From Planctomycetota bacterium (GTDB lineage Bacteria > Planctomycetota > PLA2), in the NCBI GenBank assembly GCA_021776735.1, contig JAJFFH010000028.1, positions 1-64,000 of the forward strand: a stretch of 64,000 nt of DNA, read 5' to 3'. The notes under the pieces are model-generated. The model saw only the letters and a program-made list of their open reading frames with translations, was not told where the DNA came from and searched no databases. This document shows positions 35,858-44,489 of the stretch, piece by piece. How positions within the stretch are numbered: the stretch's first letter is position 1; each line of letters starts with the position of its first letter. The translations under genes were made by a program, and so were the position numbers.

Positions 35858-36546
35858 ATGGGCAACGTCAGGAACGGACGGCGATTTCATCTGCGGCGCT
35901 TTTATTCGGTGCTGGAAGACCTCGCCGACCGTTTCTCCGGAAGGTTGGTTCTTGCTGACGGGCGTGGCGCCATGCCGCGAGAGGCGCGGGGCGTGTACTT
36001 CTTCTTCGAGCTTGGCGAGACGCGATCCGAGAGCGGCGATGGCCCGCGCGTCGTGCGGGTCGGGACTCATGCCGTGCAGGCCGGATCGAAATCGAGGCTG
36101 TGGGGGCGTCTGGCGAACCACCGCGGACCAAATCATCGCAGCTCCGTGTTTCGGCTGCTGTTGGGGCGGGCCCTGATCGAGCGGGATGGGCTTGTCTATC
36201 CGTCTTGGGGTCACAAGGACCCGGAATCACGAGCGGCCCGCGGCGGTGAAGCTGGTCTGGAAGTGCTGGTGAGCGAACGGCTGCACGCGATGCCGTATCT
36301 CTGGATCGGTATCGATGACGAGGCGCGCATCGAGTACCGGCCGATTCCGATTGCTGAGCAGCGCAATCGCGTTGCGCTCGATGTACGCCCGGTCACTGTC
36401 CTTGGACGCCCTCTCAGGACTGGTTGGGACAGCACAGCCACAAGGCCACGGTGCGTGAGTCCGGCTTGTGGAACTCGAATCATGTCGATGCGCCCTACGA
36501 CGTTGCGTTTCTCGACATGTTCGAGGCCTACGCCGGCGCGATGTAG
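35858..36546 (+). pseudogene. GIY-YIG-like nuclease gene with a C-terminal frameshift
   Basis: From ATG 35858 the frame encodes a domain with GIY-YIG-like features (REARGVYFFFELGETR, VVRVGTHAVQAGSKSRLWGR with the catalytic Arg region, LANHRGPNHRSSVFR). Near 36400 the frame is lost: the original frame turns into Arg/Ser/Pro-rich sequence, while the frame one base earlier continues naturally as PSQDWLGQHSHKATVRESGL, WNSNHVDAPYDVAFLDMFEA and a TAG at 36544. The family normally ends with this W-L-G...SGLWN-NHV segment, so a single base has been lost (or missed in sequencing). A dispersed repeat lies in the first codons (35874-35885, NGRRF). Confidence 0.7.
35874..35885. repeat. Dispersed repeat at a gene start
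   Basis: ACGGACGGCGAT, sixteen bases after the ATG of the GIY-YIG gene; encodes part of Asn-Gly-Arg-Arg-Phe. Confidence 0.7.
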
Positions 36547-36566
36547 CGTCTCTTGCGGGGCACAGA

Positions 36567-36584
36567 CATCGCCGTCCGTTCGCT
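36567..36584. repeat. Dispersed repeat, intergenic copy
   Basis: CATCGCCGTCCGTTCGCT in the 68-base gap between the convergent GIY-YIG gene and the 15-haem cytochrome gene. It is the last clear copy before a 15-kb stretch without any. Confidence 0.85.
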
Positions 36585-36614
36585 GCGGGTCCGTTGGTGT
36601 TCCCTCCGGAAACA

Positions 36615-38510
36615 CTACCGGTGGAAGCGGGACACGTTATGGCACTTTTGGCAGGACGCGTCGGTGGCCTTGGGCAAGCCGATCTGCTTGCGCTCTGCGG
36701 CGTTCTTCAGGCCTTCGTGACAGGTCGCGCAATCGACGCCGTTGTGGCCGAGCGAAGTGTGCTCGAAGCGTTCGGTCTTGGGCCACACGACTTCGACGCG
36801 CTTTTGCTTGGAGAAGATGCTCGGTTCAAGGCGGTGGCTTGTCGCGGGTGCGTCGGGGTCCTTGTGGCAGCGTGCGCAGGTGTTGTTGTGCCCGAGATTG
36901 TCGTGCCCGGTGTGGCACGCCGAGCAGTTGTCGACTCCCTCGCGCAGGCGCATCGGCTCGGCGCCGCCGGCGGTCACGGTGTGGCAGCTCAGGCAGCCCA
37001 TCTCCAGGGTTGCCGGAGGTGTGCGGCCGTCGCTGAAGACGTGGGCGCGGTGCACGATGTCGCGCGCGCGGCGCGGCTTGAAGCCGGGCGCTTCGGTGCG
37101 CAACGGCGTGCTCCCCTTGCCGTGGCACTCGGCGCAGTTGCTCACGTCGACCTCGAGGCGGTCGAGGGTCGTCGATTTGGCGATGCCCGGATGGCAGCTC
37201 GCGCACTGGGCCTGTGCCTTGGCGATGTCGACCTTTCCGCTTTGCGCGCTGTGCGCCAGGTGATGGTCGTGGCGGAAGGCGCGCGGGGCGAAACGGGGGT
37301 TGCGCTGGATCTCGCCGCTGACGTGGCAGGTGCGGCAGGACGCCGGAGAGACGTCGTGGTCGCGCGGCAGGAACTGGTACAGGCCGCCGCCGCCCTTGAG
37401 CGTCGTCTCCTTCAGCGTTCCTGCGCCGGAGTCGGCGTGGCAGGCGTTGCAGCTCTCGCCGCGGCCGTGATCACGCACGCGCCATGTCGCGTGGCAGTCG
37501 AGACACGTTTCGTACGTGATCGGCGCGAATTCGTGATCGTCGTCGGCGGCATCGGTAGCTGTGGCACCTGCCTTGTGGCACATCGCGCAGTCAAGCGGCT
37601 TGCCGTCAAAGCGCCGCTGCAGGTGGTCCTTGTGCGAGAACGCGTTGAACGCGAGGAGGAACGGGGTGTCGATCGACTGGTCGCGTACCTTCGGCGCGGT
37701 CGTGGTCGGGAGCCCGTTCGTGTGGCAGGCCAAGCACTGGGCCGACGGCTTGAGCGATCCGTCCAGCGCTGCGTGCGGATCGAACTCGATCAACGGGCTG
37801 AGCGGTTCGTTGCCGCGGTGTTCGGTGTGGCAACTCGCGCAGCTCTTTTGGGCGCCGTACGGATGGGTCTCCTTGCCCTCGAATCCTTCGTGGCACGAAA
37901 TGCAGAGAGCGTCGTCCTGCCCGCTGAACGCGGAATGGCAGGACTTGCACGAAACTCCCGCGGCCTTGTGCACCGAGGAGAGCGGACCGCGACTCAACAG
38001 CTCCGGTTCCGAGCTGACAAGGGAGGCGGCGAGCAGCATGACGCCGATGAGGGCGACGGCGACGTACATCGCGCGCACGGTGCGCGAGCGGCCCCAGTCC
38101 GCCTCGCCCCACGTCGTCATTTCCAGCTTCAGTTTTCGCTTGGACGATTCGAAGACCGTGTGGCCGAGGTGGTCCTCCTTTACGTCGAGCGCGAACAGTT
38201 CGCCGTCCACCTTGAACTCGATGAGCGCCTGTCCGACCTGGAGTACGTCGCCGGGTCGGTAGACGGTCTCGCCGTCGATGGGGCAGCCGTTGACGAATGC
38301 ACCGGCCAGGAGATCCTGGGGATCGATGCGCAGCACGCCCGGCTCCACCGATTGCAGGACCAGTGCTTGTGCCGCAACAAACGGGTCGATGAGCCGGACG
38401 TCGTCGTCGGGACCGGTTCCGACGCGGATCGCGGCGCGCTCCAATTCGACTGCGGGGCGGTGCCGGTTGGGGCGGCCTTTCAGGAACCAGGTCACACGAA
38501 ACAGGCTCAC
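36615..38510 (-). CDS. Degenerate-FHA/15-haem cytochrome c fusion protein
   Basis: This 631-residue protein joins a cytoplasmic FHA-like domain (residues ~5-110: AAIRVGTGPDDDVRLIDPF; AFVNGCPIDG; RPGDVLQVGQALIEF) to one membrane span (147-165) and a periplasmic region with fifteen CxxCH haem-binding motifs (first at ~188). The canonical FHA phosphothreonine-contact residues (S-x-x-H) are replaced by A-A-Q-A, so it may not read phosphothreonine. The GTG start at 38510 overlaps the stop of the ferredoxin gene (GTGA), showing translational coupling. It should accept or pass electrons in the periplasm while its N-terminus senses or docks in the cytoplasm. It is the last gene of a four-gene minus-strand operon. 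Confidence 0.85.
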   Translation of the reverse strand: MSLFRVTWFLKGRPNRHRPAVELERAAIRVGTGPDDDVRLIDPFVAAQALVLQSVEPGVLRIDPQDLLAGAFVNGCPIDGETVYRPGDVLQVGQALIEFKVDGELFALDVKEDHLGHTVFESSKRKLKLEMTTWGEADWGRSRTVRAMYVAVALIGVMLLAASLVSSEPELLSRGPLSSVHKAAGVSCKSCHSAFSGQDDALCISCHEGFEGKETHPYGAQKSCASCHTEHRGNEPLSPLIEFDPHAALDGSLKPSAQCLACHTNGLPTTTAPKVRDQSIDTPFLLAFNAFSHKDHLQRRFDGKPLDCAMCHKAGATATDAADDDHEFAPITYETCLDCHATWRVRDHGRGESCNACHADSGAGTLKETTLKGGGGLYQFLPRDHDVSPASCRTCHVSGEIQRNPRFAPRAFRHDHHLAHSAQSGKVDIAKAQAQCASCHPGIAKSTTLDRLEVDVSNCAECHGKGSTPLRTEAPGFKPRRARDIVHRAHVFSDGRTPPATLEMGCLSCHTVTAGGAEPMRLREGVDNCSACHTGHDNLGHNNTCARCHKDPDAPATSHRLEPSIFSKQKRVEVVWPKTERFEHTSLGHNGVDCATCHEGLKNAAERKQIGLPKATDASCQKCHNVSRFHR

Positions 38511-39922
38511 GTAACGAGCTCCTGGGGGTTGACGCGCTCGATCGCGCTGTATGGACAGTAGTAGATGCAGGCCATGTCGCCGCGCTCGGCGCAGAGATCG
38601 CACTTGACGGCGAGCGCCTTCGGCGCGGGGCGACCCTTGGCGCCGGAAACCTCCGCGGCCTCTTCCTTGGCGCGCCGAAACAGGCGTCCGATCACGGGCA
38701 GCTTGGCGAGGAATCCCTCTTCGTGCTGGGTGATCCCCACGAGCGACTGCATCTGGATCGCGCCGTAAGGGCACGCTTTTTCGCATTTGGAGCAGCCGGT
38801 GCACGCCTGCGCGTCGATCACGACGAGCCCTTGCGCCTTGCGCAGGATCGCGCCGAACCGGCAAGAGAGCATGCAGTCCGGCATGTTGCAGTTGTAGCAA
38901 CTCGACGCGAGCAGCATGGTCCCGCCGTCGAACGAGACACCGCGCTTCGAGATGCGCGGCGTGCGGTCGTCGTGCGATTCGATGCACGCCTCCACGCACA
39001 TGTTGCAGTGCGTGCAGCGATCCAGGTTGATCACCAGCGCCTCGCCGGCCTTGGACAGCTTGCTGTGGACCATCAGGCCCACGTCCTTTTGCGTGGGCAT
39101 GCCGTGGCCGCGGTCGAGGTCGGCAAGGTGGCGGTGGATGCGCTCTTCGATCGCGGGCCAGTCCTTCAGCACCGACCGAAACGCGTCGCGAGGAATGCGT
39201 ACCACGTCGCAACGCGTGATCGCGGTCACGGTGGCGCTTCGCGGCTGATCGCGTACCAGCGCAACCTCCCCGAAAAACGAGTTCTCGGCGTTGTACGCGA
39301 GCAGAAGGGGGCGTCCGTCGGGACCGCGCTTGGTCGTCTTGAGCTGGCCCGACCGTACGAGAAAGAAGTCGTCGCCCGCGTCGCCCTCCTGGAACAGGAC
39401 CTCGTTCTCCTCGAAGAACGCCAGGGTCGATACGTCCGCCAGGCGGTCCAGCGCTTCGGGCGGCAGACCGCGGAACAGCTTCGCCTTGCCGAGGTGGTTG
39501 GCCAGTGCCCGCTCGCGGTAGCGCTCGTCGATGCGGTCCTTGAACGGCGCGGCTTTCTTGTCGGCGTACAAGATGCGAAACGCGTGTTGCGGAACCGTGA
39601 GTACGGTCGTGGGGCCGACCGCCTCCAGCGTCGCACTACGTGGTGCGCAACTCAGCGCGCTCATCTCGCCGACCCAGTCGTGGGCATCGACGCGCGTCAA
39701 CTCTTCGCGACCGCCGGGCTTCTCGTCGAAGACTGCCACCTGTCCCTGAAGGATCAGGAAGAACTCGGTCGTGAGGTCTTCCTGCAGACAGAGCTGCTCG
39801 CCGTTCGGGTGGGTCTTGACCTCGCTCTCGCCCAGCATTTTTTTGAGCGACGGCGCCGGCACGTCCCCAAACAGGGGCTCTTCGGCGAGTTGCTCAGCGG
39901 ACAACGTCTCGAGGTTTGCCAT
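38507..39922 (-). CDS. Tandem cyclic-nucleotide-binding domains fused to a four-cluster ferredoxin
   Basis: The 471-residue soluble protein has two CAP_ED/cNMP domains (about 20-125 and 148-265); the second carries the full phosphate-binding cassette FFGEVALVRDQPRSATVTA. A ferredoxin-like subunit follows at about 300-465 with four cysteine sets: CTHCNMCVEAC, CYNCNMPDCMLSC, CTGCSKCEKAC and CDLC...C...C. This matches the DmsB/HybA-type electron-transfer subunits that hold four [4Fe-4S] clusters. Fusing these to cNMP sensors suggests electron flow gated by a nucleotide signal. The ATG shares one base with the stop of the b-type cytochrome gene. It has no export signal, so it is cytoplasmic or membrane-peripheral. 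Confidence 0.85.
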   Translation of the reverse strand: MANLETLSAEQLAEEPLFGDVPAPSLKKMLGESEVKTHPNGEQLCLQEDLTTEFFLILQGQVAVFDEKPGGREELTRVDAHDWVGEMSALSCAPRSATLEAVGPTTVLTVPQHAFRILYADKKAAPFKDRIDERYRERALANHLGKAKLFRGLPPEALDRLADVSTLAFFEENEVLFQEGDAGDDFFLVRSGQLKTTKRGPDGRPLLLAYNAENSFFGEVALVRDQPRSATVTAITRCDVVRIPRDAFRSVLKDWPAIEERIHRHLADLDRGHGMPTQKDVGLMVHSKLSKAGEALVINLDRCTHCNMCVEACIESHDDRTPRISKRGVSFDGGTMLLASSCYNCNMPDCMLSCRFGAILRKAQGLVVIDAQACTGCSKCEKACPYGAIQMQSLVGITQHEEGFLAKLPVIGRLFRRAKEEAAEVSGAKGRPAPKALAVKCDLCAERGDMACIYYCPYSAIERVNPQELVT

Positions 39923-40938
39923 TAGAAGTAGATCACCGTCCAGATGTGGATCAGGATCAGAAACAGCAGCAGCAGCGCGCTGGGGATGTGAATCCAGCGC
40001 CAGAGCCGCAGGTAAAAGGCGATGCGAAAGGACGGCGCGGCGGACTTGAGCAGCGCGCGGCGTGTACCGGCAAGCACGAGCACGTCGCGGGCGGTCTCGT
40101 CGCCCTCGACGCGCTTCATGACCTGCGCCACGGTCTGGGCGGACGGCTGGCCGGTCACGAGCGCTGCGACGTGGTTGCGCGGTTCCGGCTCCATCAGACT
40201 GAGCAGGGCCTCGGCGCAACGTCGCAGGTGATCCGCAACCCGACCGACGACCTCGATCGGCATTCCCAGCTTCTGCTCGACCAGGAGGCGCGGCGCGGCG
40301 CGCGTCATCCACCAGCCGAATACGCCGGTCACGAGAACGATAGCGCTGAGAGCGGCCATGCAGAGCCCGAGCACCGAGCGCACGACCCAATCGGCATGCA
40401 CGATCGCGCCGATGCATGCGACCGTGCCCAGAGCAACGTGGACCTCGAGCCACTTGTTCATGCGGCCGAAACGTTCACGGCGCCGGATCTTGAGCTGCGG
40501 ACGCTTCGCCAGACCGCGTCCCGTCGCCTGGTACTCGATGACCGCTTCGCGCACGCCGGCCATGTTCGTCTCTTTCAGGATCCGGTTGGCCTCGGCCAGG
40601 AGCTTTCGCGGGCTGGCCCCGTCCCCGGTGTCGAGTTCGGATTCCATCTCACGCAGTCGCCGCGACAGCGTCTGCGGATGGGCGTTCTCCTCGATGCCGA
40701 GGTGGCGTACCCAGCGCAGCTTGACCGACCATTTCCGCAGCGAGAACACGAACGCCGCCAGGAACAGTAGCGCCAAGACGATGCCCGACCAGATGAACCA
40801 GGAGTGCTGCTGGCCCGGATCGCCGCGTGCGGGGCGTGCATACCAAACCGACGCGAGCAGCATGAGGGCCATCGGCAGCAGCAATAGGGCCCAGAACTGC
40901 CAGCGTCCACCCAAGCGCGCGGGATATCGGTTCGCCAC
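39922..40938 (-). CDS. Dihaem b-type cytochrome, membrane electron carrier
   Basis: The 338-residue protein has five membrane segments (about 13-32, 47-67, 165-183, 188-210, 314-336). His167 and His181 in the third and His317 and His331 in the fifth are each spaced by 14 residues. This is the classic arrangement for two b haems stacked across a membrane. The fifth segment (RWIHIPSALLLLFLILIHIW) resembles cytochrome b561/PepSY-like proteins. It would link the quinone pool to the ferredoxin subunit and periplasmic cytochromes encoded beside it. A 95-residue soluble loop follows the second span. It lies three bases downstream of the 18-haem gene. Confidence 0.75.
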   Translation of the reverse strand: MANRYPARLGGRWQFWALLLLPMALMLLASVWYARPARGDPGQQHSWFIWSGIVLALLFLAAFVFSLRKWSVKLRWVRHLGIEENAHPQTLSRRLREMESELDTGDGASPRKLLAEANRILKETNMAGVREAVIEYQATGRGLAKRPQLKIRRRERFGRMNKWLEVHVALGTVACIGAIVHADWVVRSVLGLCMAALSAIVLVTGVFGWWMTRAAPRLLVEQKLGMPIEVVGRVADHLRRCAEALLSLMEPEPRNHVAALVTGQPSAQTVAQVMKRVEGDETARDVLVLAGTRRALLKSAAPSFRIAFYLRLWRWIHIPSALLLLFLILIHIWTVIYF

Positions 40939-40941
40939 GGG

Positions 40942-42819
40942 TTAACGTCCCCCGCTTGGCAGCGAGCGCGGCCGCTTGCGATGGCAACTCGCGCAGCTGT
41001 TGCCCTCCGACTCGGGACGGTTGAAAGGCGCATCGCGGAATGCCTGATCGCGGTGAATGCTCTTGTGCCGGACCGACTCGAGAAACGGCACGATGCGGGT
41101 TGTCGGGGGCACTTCGAAGCCGTGGCAGGCGCTGCACGCGCCGGTCTTGTCGTGGAACTGCTGACCGGACACGATCGTCGCGTGAACGCGGAACATGGGT
41201 TTGCGGGATGACCGCGTGTTGATGTCCTTGCCGTGGCAACGGGCGCAGCTCTTCAGCTCACGCGGCGTGCCCAGCTTGCCGGTGCGCGCGCTGTAGTCCT
41301 GCTTGCCCTTGTCCGTCCCGTGGTTGTGGCACTTCTTGCAGCTTTCGGGGCCGGGGACGGCCAGTGTGCCGTCCCGACCTGTCTCGTGGCAGACCGCGCA
41401 GTTCTTGATCTGGTCGGACCGCATGTGCGCGGCGTGATCGAATTCGGCCACGACCACGGTCGTCTTTTTTCCCCGATCCTTGGTGTGGCCGCCCTTGTGG
41501 CAGCTGACACAGCTCTTGCCGCCGGCGCGGTCGGTGTCTTCGTACGACGTCGTCGCCGCCGAGTGGCCGCTCTGAAGGATCGACGCGTGGCACTTGGCGC
41601 AGTCTTCCCCGGACGCATCCCCAGGTACATGCGAGCGGTGCGTGAATTTCCTGAAGGCGCGTCGATCGAGCGTTGACGGCTTGGCCCGGTGGCACGCTGC
41701 GCAGTCGGCATCTTCGATCTTCGCGCCGGCCCGCGTGACTTCCGGGTGCGCCGCCTCGCCGAACGAGAAGCTGCCGGGCCGCCAACGTGTGACCTTGGCG
41801 ACGGCCATCTTGCCCGTGGAAAAGTCCTCGTCCCGGACGTGGCAGCGCCAGCAGGCAATGCCCGCCCCGTGGTTGTCCACCTTCCACTCGGTGTGGCACT
41901 GGACGCAGCTCTCGTAGCCGTTCGTGTAATCGGCCTTGAGTTCGCCTGCGCCGTCGAAAGTGTGGCACGGGGTGCAGGAAACAGCCCCCGCGCCCCCCTG
42001 GCCCACTTTCGTGATGTGAACCGAGTGATCGAATCGGTCGAATCGGGTCGGCGGGCGCGCCACCTTTTCCAGTTTGAGTCCCGCCTGCTTGCCGTCGCCG
42101 TCGTTGTGGCACTGCTTGCAGTCCCCGGCCGCGAAGTGGTGCAGGTCGTCGCTGACCCGCGTGCTCTTGCGGATGCCGGCGTGGCAGGTCAGGCAGTCCT
42201 TGGCGGTCGCGGTCTTGGGATCGAAGTGGTTTTTGTGGGAGAACGCGCGGTCCGTGCGTTGCACCGGGCGCAGCTTCTTGCGCAGGTGGCACTGGTTGCA
42301 GCTCTCGCCGCGACCGGTCTCGCTCATGATCGGTCGGGCCGGATCGTGATCGGCGTGGCACTGCTGGCAAGACTCGAGGCTGCGGGAAACGTCAAACGTA
42401 AGGTCGCTCGTACCGGAGCCGCGCGACAGCTGCGGCTCGTGGCACTCCACGCACGACGTGGCCTTGTGCTGGTTGTGGTCGAAAAACGGACGATTCTTTC
42501 CGCGCTTCCCGAACGCCGGCTTCGGAAAGCTGACGTGGGCGCTGTCCTGATGGCACTCGGTGCACGTCTTGTAGGGTTCCTTGTAGGCGTCGAAGCCCTT
42601 GCTCTTGAACGTGTGGCAGGTGCGGCAGTCCTTTTCGCGGCCCGGGGACGCGAAGTCAGCCGCCAGATGCGGGCGGTGGGGGAACGCCGGGGCCTTGCTG
42701 GGCGCTCTTGCCGGATCCTGCGCCTGCGCGGTCGTCAGGGCCAGACTCCAGAGCGCCAAGGCCAGCCCGAAGAGGAGGAGTTTCTTTTGAACCTCGGTCA
42801 ACACGCGCGATCCTGACAA
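40942..42819 (-). CDS. Periplasmic 18-haem cytochrome c
   Basis: The product has a signal peptide (KKLLLFGLALALWSLALTTA, cut near AQA) and eighteen CxxCH motifs across about 590 residues, with many extra His residues (e.g. FDHNQHKATSC, FSHKNHFDPKTA) that can serve as distal ligands in doublecysteine-His modules. It has no membrane anchor after the signal, so it is likely a free periplasmic electron shuttle. The first possible start is TTG 42819. A GTG at 42804 (five residues in), preceded by TTGACT-17 bases-CAGGAT, is an attractive alternative start for a leaderless mRNA. It is the first gene of the minus-strand operon and diverges from the beta-barrel gene. Confidence 0.85.
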   Translation of the reverse strand: MSGSRVLTEVQKKLLLFGLALALWSLALTTAQAQDPARAPSKAPAFPHRPHLAADFASPGREKDCRTCHTFKSKGFDAYKEPYKTCTECHQDSAHVSFPKPAFGKRGKNRPFFDHNQHKATSCVECHEPQLSRGSGTSDLTFDVSRSLESCQQCHADHDPARPIMSETGRGESCNQCHLRKKLRPVQRTDRAFSHKNHFDPKTATAKDCLTCHAGIRKSTRVSDDLHHFAAGDCKQCHNDGDGKQAGLKLEKVARPPTRFDRFDHSVHITKVGQGGAGAVSCTPCHTFDGAGELKADYTNGYESCVQCHTEWKVDNHGAGIACWRCHVRDEDFSTGKMAVAKVTRWRPGSFSFGEAAHPEVTRAGAKIEDADCAACHRAKPSTLDRRAFRKFTHRSHVPGDASGEDCAKCHASILQSGHSAATTSYEDTDRAGGKSCVSCHKGGHTKDRGKKTTVVVAEFDHAAHMRSDQIKNCAVCHETGRDGTLAVPGPESCKKCHNHGTDKGKQDYSARTGKLGTPRELKSCARCHGKDINTRSSRKPMFRVHATIVSGQQFHDKTGACSACHGFEVPPTTRIVPFLESVRHKSIHRDQAFRDAPFNRPESEGNSCASCHRKRPRSLPSGGR

Positions 42820-42882
42820 TTGTTCGACGCGTAGTCAACCGCGCCCCCGGACGGGTGCCCATTCTGGTATAAGGTGCGCGAA
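42805..42882. promoter_or_regulatory. Divergent promoter region of the cytochrome/porin locus
   Basis: The minus strand carries TTGACT (around 42831-42836) and CAGGAT 17 bases later, ending five bases before a possible GTG start at 42804. The plus strand carries TATAAG (42868-42873) nine bases before GTG 42883. Both gene sets could be co-regulated from this short region. No operator palindrome is obvious. Confidence 0.4.
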
Positions 42883-44481
42883 GTGTCGAGGCCGGGATCT
42901 GTTCTCTTTTTTGTCGCACTTCTTGCGGCGTCCACCGTTGTGTCCGCGGAAGATTCCGAGCCGCCGGGGGATGCCGCTGAGAGGCCGCCGCAGCAGGAAT
43001 CGCGCGCTACCAACGTTCGGTACACACCGTTCGACAGCCGCTACGACGTCCCGCTGCCCGACTACGACCGCTACGGCCTGCGCCGGGCGATCGACAGTCT
43101 GCTGCTCTATGCCGGGAGCGGCGAGTACCCCTGGATCAAGACGACGAGCCTGTGGGACTCGTACAACACCAATATTCTCAAGGGCGACCGGCCGATTTCC
43201 GGTGAGCACCTGTTCCTGCGCATCGACGCGGTCTCCAACACCGTGGCCGAGATGCGTGAAATCGCGGGGGGCGGAAACGAGATCGACGTCAAGTCGACGC
43301 TGTTCACGTCTTTTGACCTGTTCTACGGCAACACCGTCTTTCGGCCGCCGTCCTGGCGCGTCAAGGTCACCGGCGCCGCGGATATCCGGCACGGCGACCT
43401 GGCGACCAAGGATCAGACGAACGGCGACGGCGCCCTGCAGGAGGCGTTTGTCGAGTTCCTGCTGGCCGAGTTCGACCCGCATTTCGACTTTGTATCGGTG
43501 CGAGTCGGCCGCCAGGCGTTCATCAGCGATTTCTTCGGATTCATCTTCAACGACGTGAACGATGGGGTTCGATTCTTTGGCACCGCGCAGTCGAAGCGAA
43601 TCCAGTACGACCTCGCGGTGTTCAACATGGTCCAGAAGGACCCGTTCAGCAACCTGAACCGTCTCGATTTGCGGCGCGATCAGGTCGTCGTGGCCGCGAA
43701 CTTCTTCTTGCAGGACGCGCCGCCCGGCTACACGCTCCAGTTCACCGCCCAATACCTCCACGACACCCTCGCCCAGCACGTGGACGTGTTCTACCTCGGC
43801 TTTTTGGGGGATGGCGTGATCGGCCCCTTCGAGGTCGGACACGCGATCTACGTGAGCTTCGGCAACGATGACGCCAACCCGGTCAGCGGCGTGGATACCG
43901 ATATCTCCAGCCAGTTGGTCGCCTTCGAGATCGCCTGGCCGCGGGACTGGTACACACCGCGCCTGAGCCTGCTCTTCGCTTCCGGCGATTCGGACCCGAC
44001 GGACAGCAAGGGTCGCGGGTTCGACGGTATATTCGACAACCCCCGGTTTGCCGACGCCGGACTCGGGTTCTACCACCGGCAAAACCTCGTGCGCGCCGGG
44101 ACGCGGCTGGCCAACGCGTTCAGCCTCTACCCGAACCTGCGCGCCAAGGCGTTCGCGGCGCCCAACTCCGTCAATCCGGGCCTGCTGCTCCTGCATCTCG
44201 GCGTGGACGTGCAGGTGTCGAACCAGCTCTTCTTGTTCGCCAACGCGAGCTACATGCGTTTTGTCGCCACCGAGTCGCTGGAGGCGGTCTTCGGCGTGCC
44301 GAACCTGAGCAAGGGCCTCGGCGTGGACGTAAGCCTCGGTGCCGTGTATCGGCCGCTCGGGATCGACAACCTTGTGGTGACCGGTGGCGTTGCGGCCCTG
44401 TTTCCCTCCGGCGGATTCGAGCAGATCTTCGGCGACGAGACCGTCGTCGCGGCTTTCGTCGGGATCACGATTCTGTATTGA
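42883..44481 (+). CDS. Outer-membrane beta-barrel protein (porin-like)
   Basis: The 532-residue product starts with a signal peptide (RPGSVLFFVALLAASTVVSA) and then shows alternating amphipathic strands separated by Asp/Gly-rich turns across about 440 residues, ending in a terminal strand closing with the aromatic residue Tyr (FVGITILY), as expected for BAM-inserted barrels. It has no haem motifs. Lying between an 18-haem gene (divergent) and a 10-haem lipoprotein (nine bases downstream), it fits the barrel partner of a porin-cytochrome conduit, though it could also be a substrate porin. GTG 42883 is preferred, with AAGG at 42871-42874 upstream; GTG 42874 is an alternative. Confidence 0.7.
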   Translation: MSRPGSVLFFVALLAASTVVSAEDSEPPGDAAERPPQQESRATNVRYTPFDSRYDVPLPDYDRYGLRRAIDSLLLYAGSGEYPWIKTTSLWDSYNTNILKGDRPISGEHLFLRIDAVSNTVAEMREIAGGGNEIDVKSTLFTSFDLFYGNTVFRPPSWRVKVTGAADIRHGDLATKDQTNGDGALQEAFVEFLLAEFDPHFDFVSVRVGRQAFISDFFGFIFNDVNDGVRFFGTAQSKRIQYDLAVFNMVQKDPFSNLNRLDLRRDQVVVAANFFLQDAPPGYTLQFTAQYLHDTLAQHVDVFYLGFLGDGVIGPFEVGHAIYVSFGNDDANPVSGVDTDISSQLVAFEIAWPRDWYTPRLSLLFASGDSDPTDSKGRGFDGIFDNPRFADAGLGFYHRQNLVRAGTRLANAFSLYPNLRAKAFAAPNSVNPGLLLLHLGVDVQVSNQLFLFANASYMRFVATESLEAVFGVPNLSKGLGVDVSLGAVYRPLGIDNLVVTGGVAALFPSGGFEQIFGDETVVAAFVGITILY

Positions 44482-44489
44482 GAAGGACC

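Noticed and set aside
36468..38561. Plus-strand frame of about 700 codons opposite the 15-haem cytochrome
   Set aside because: Antisense shadow of CxxCH-rich sequence; the minus strand carries fifteen haem motifs and operon junctions, the plus strand nothing recognisable.
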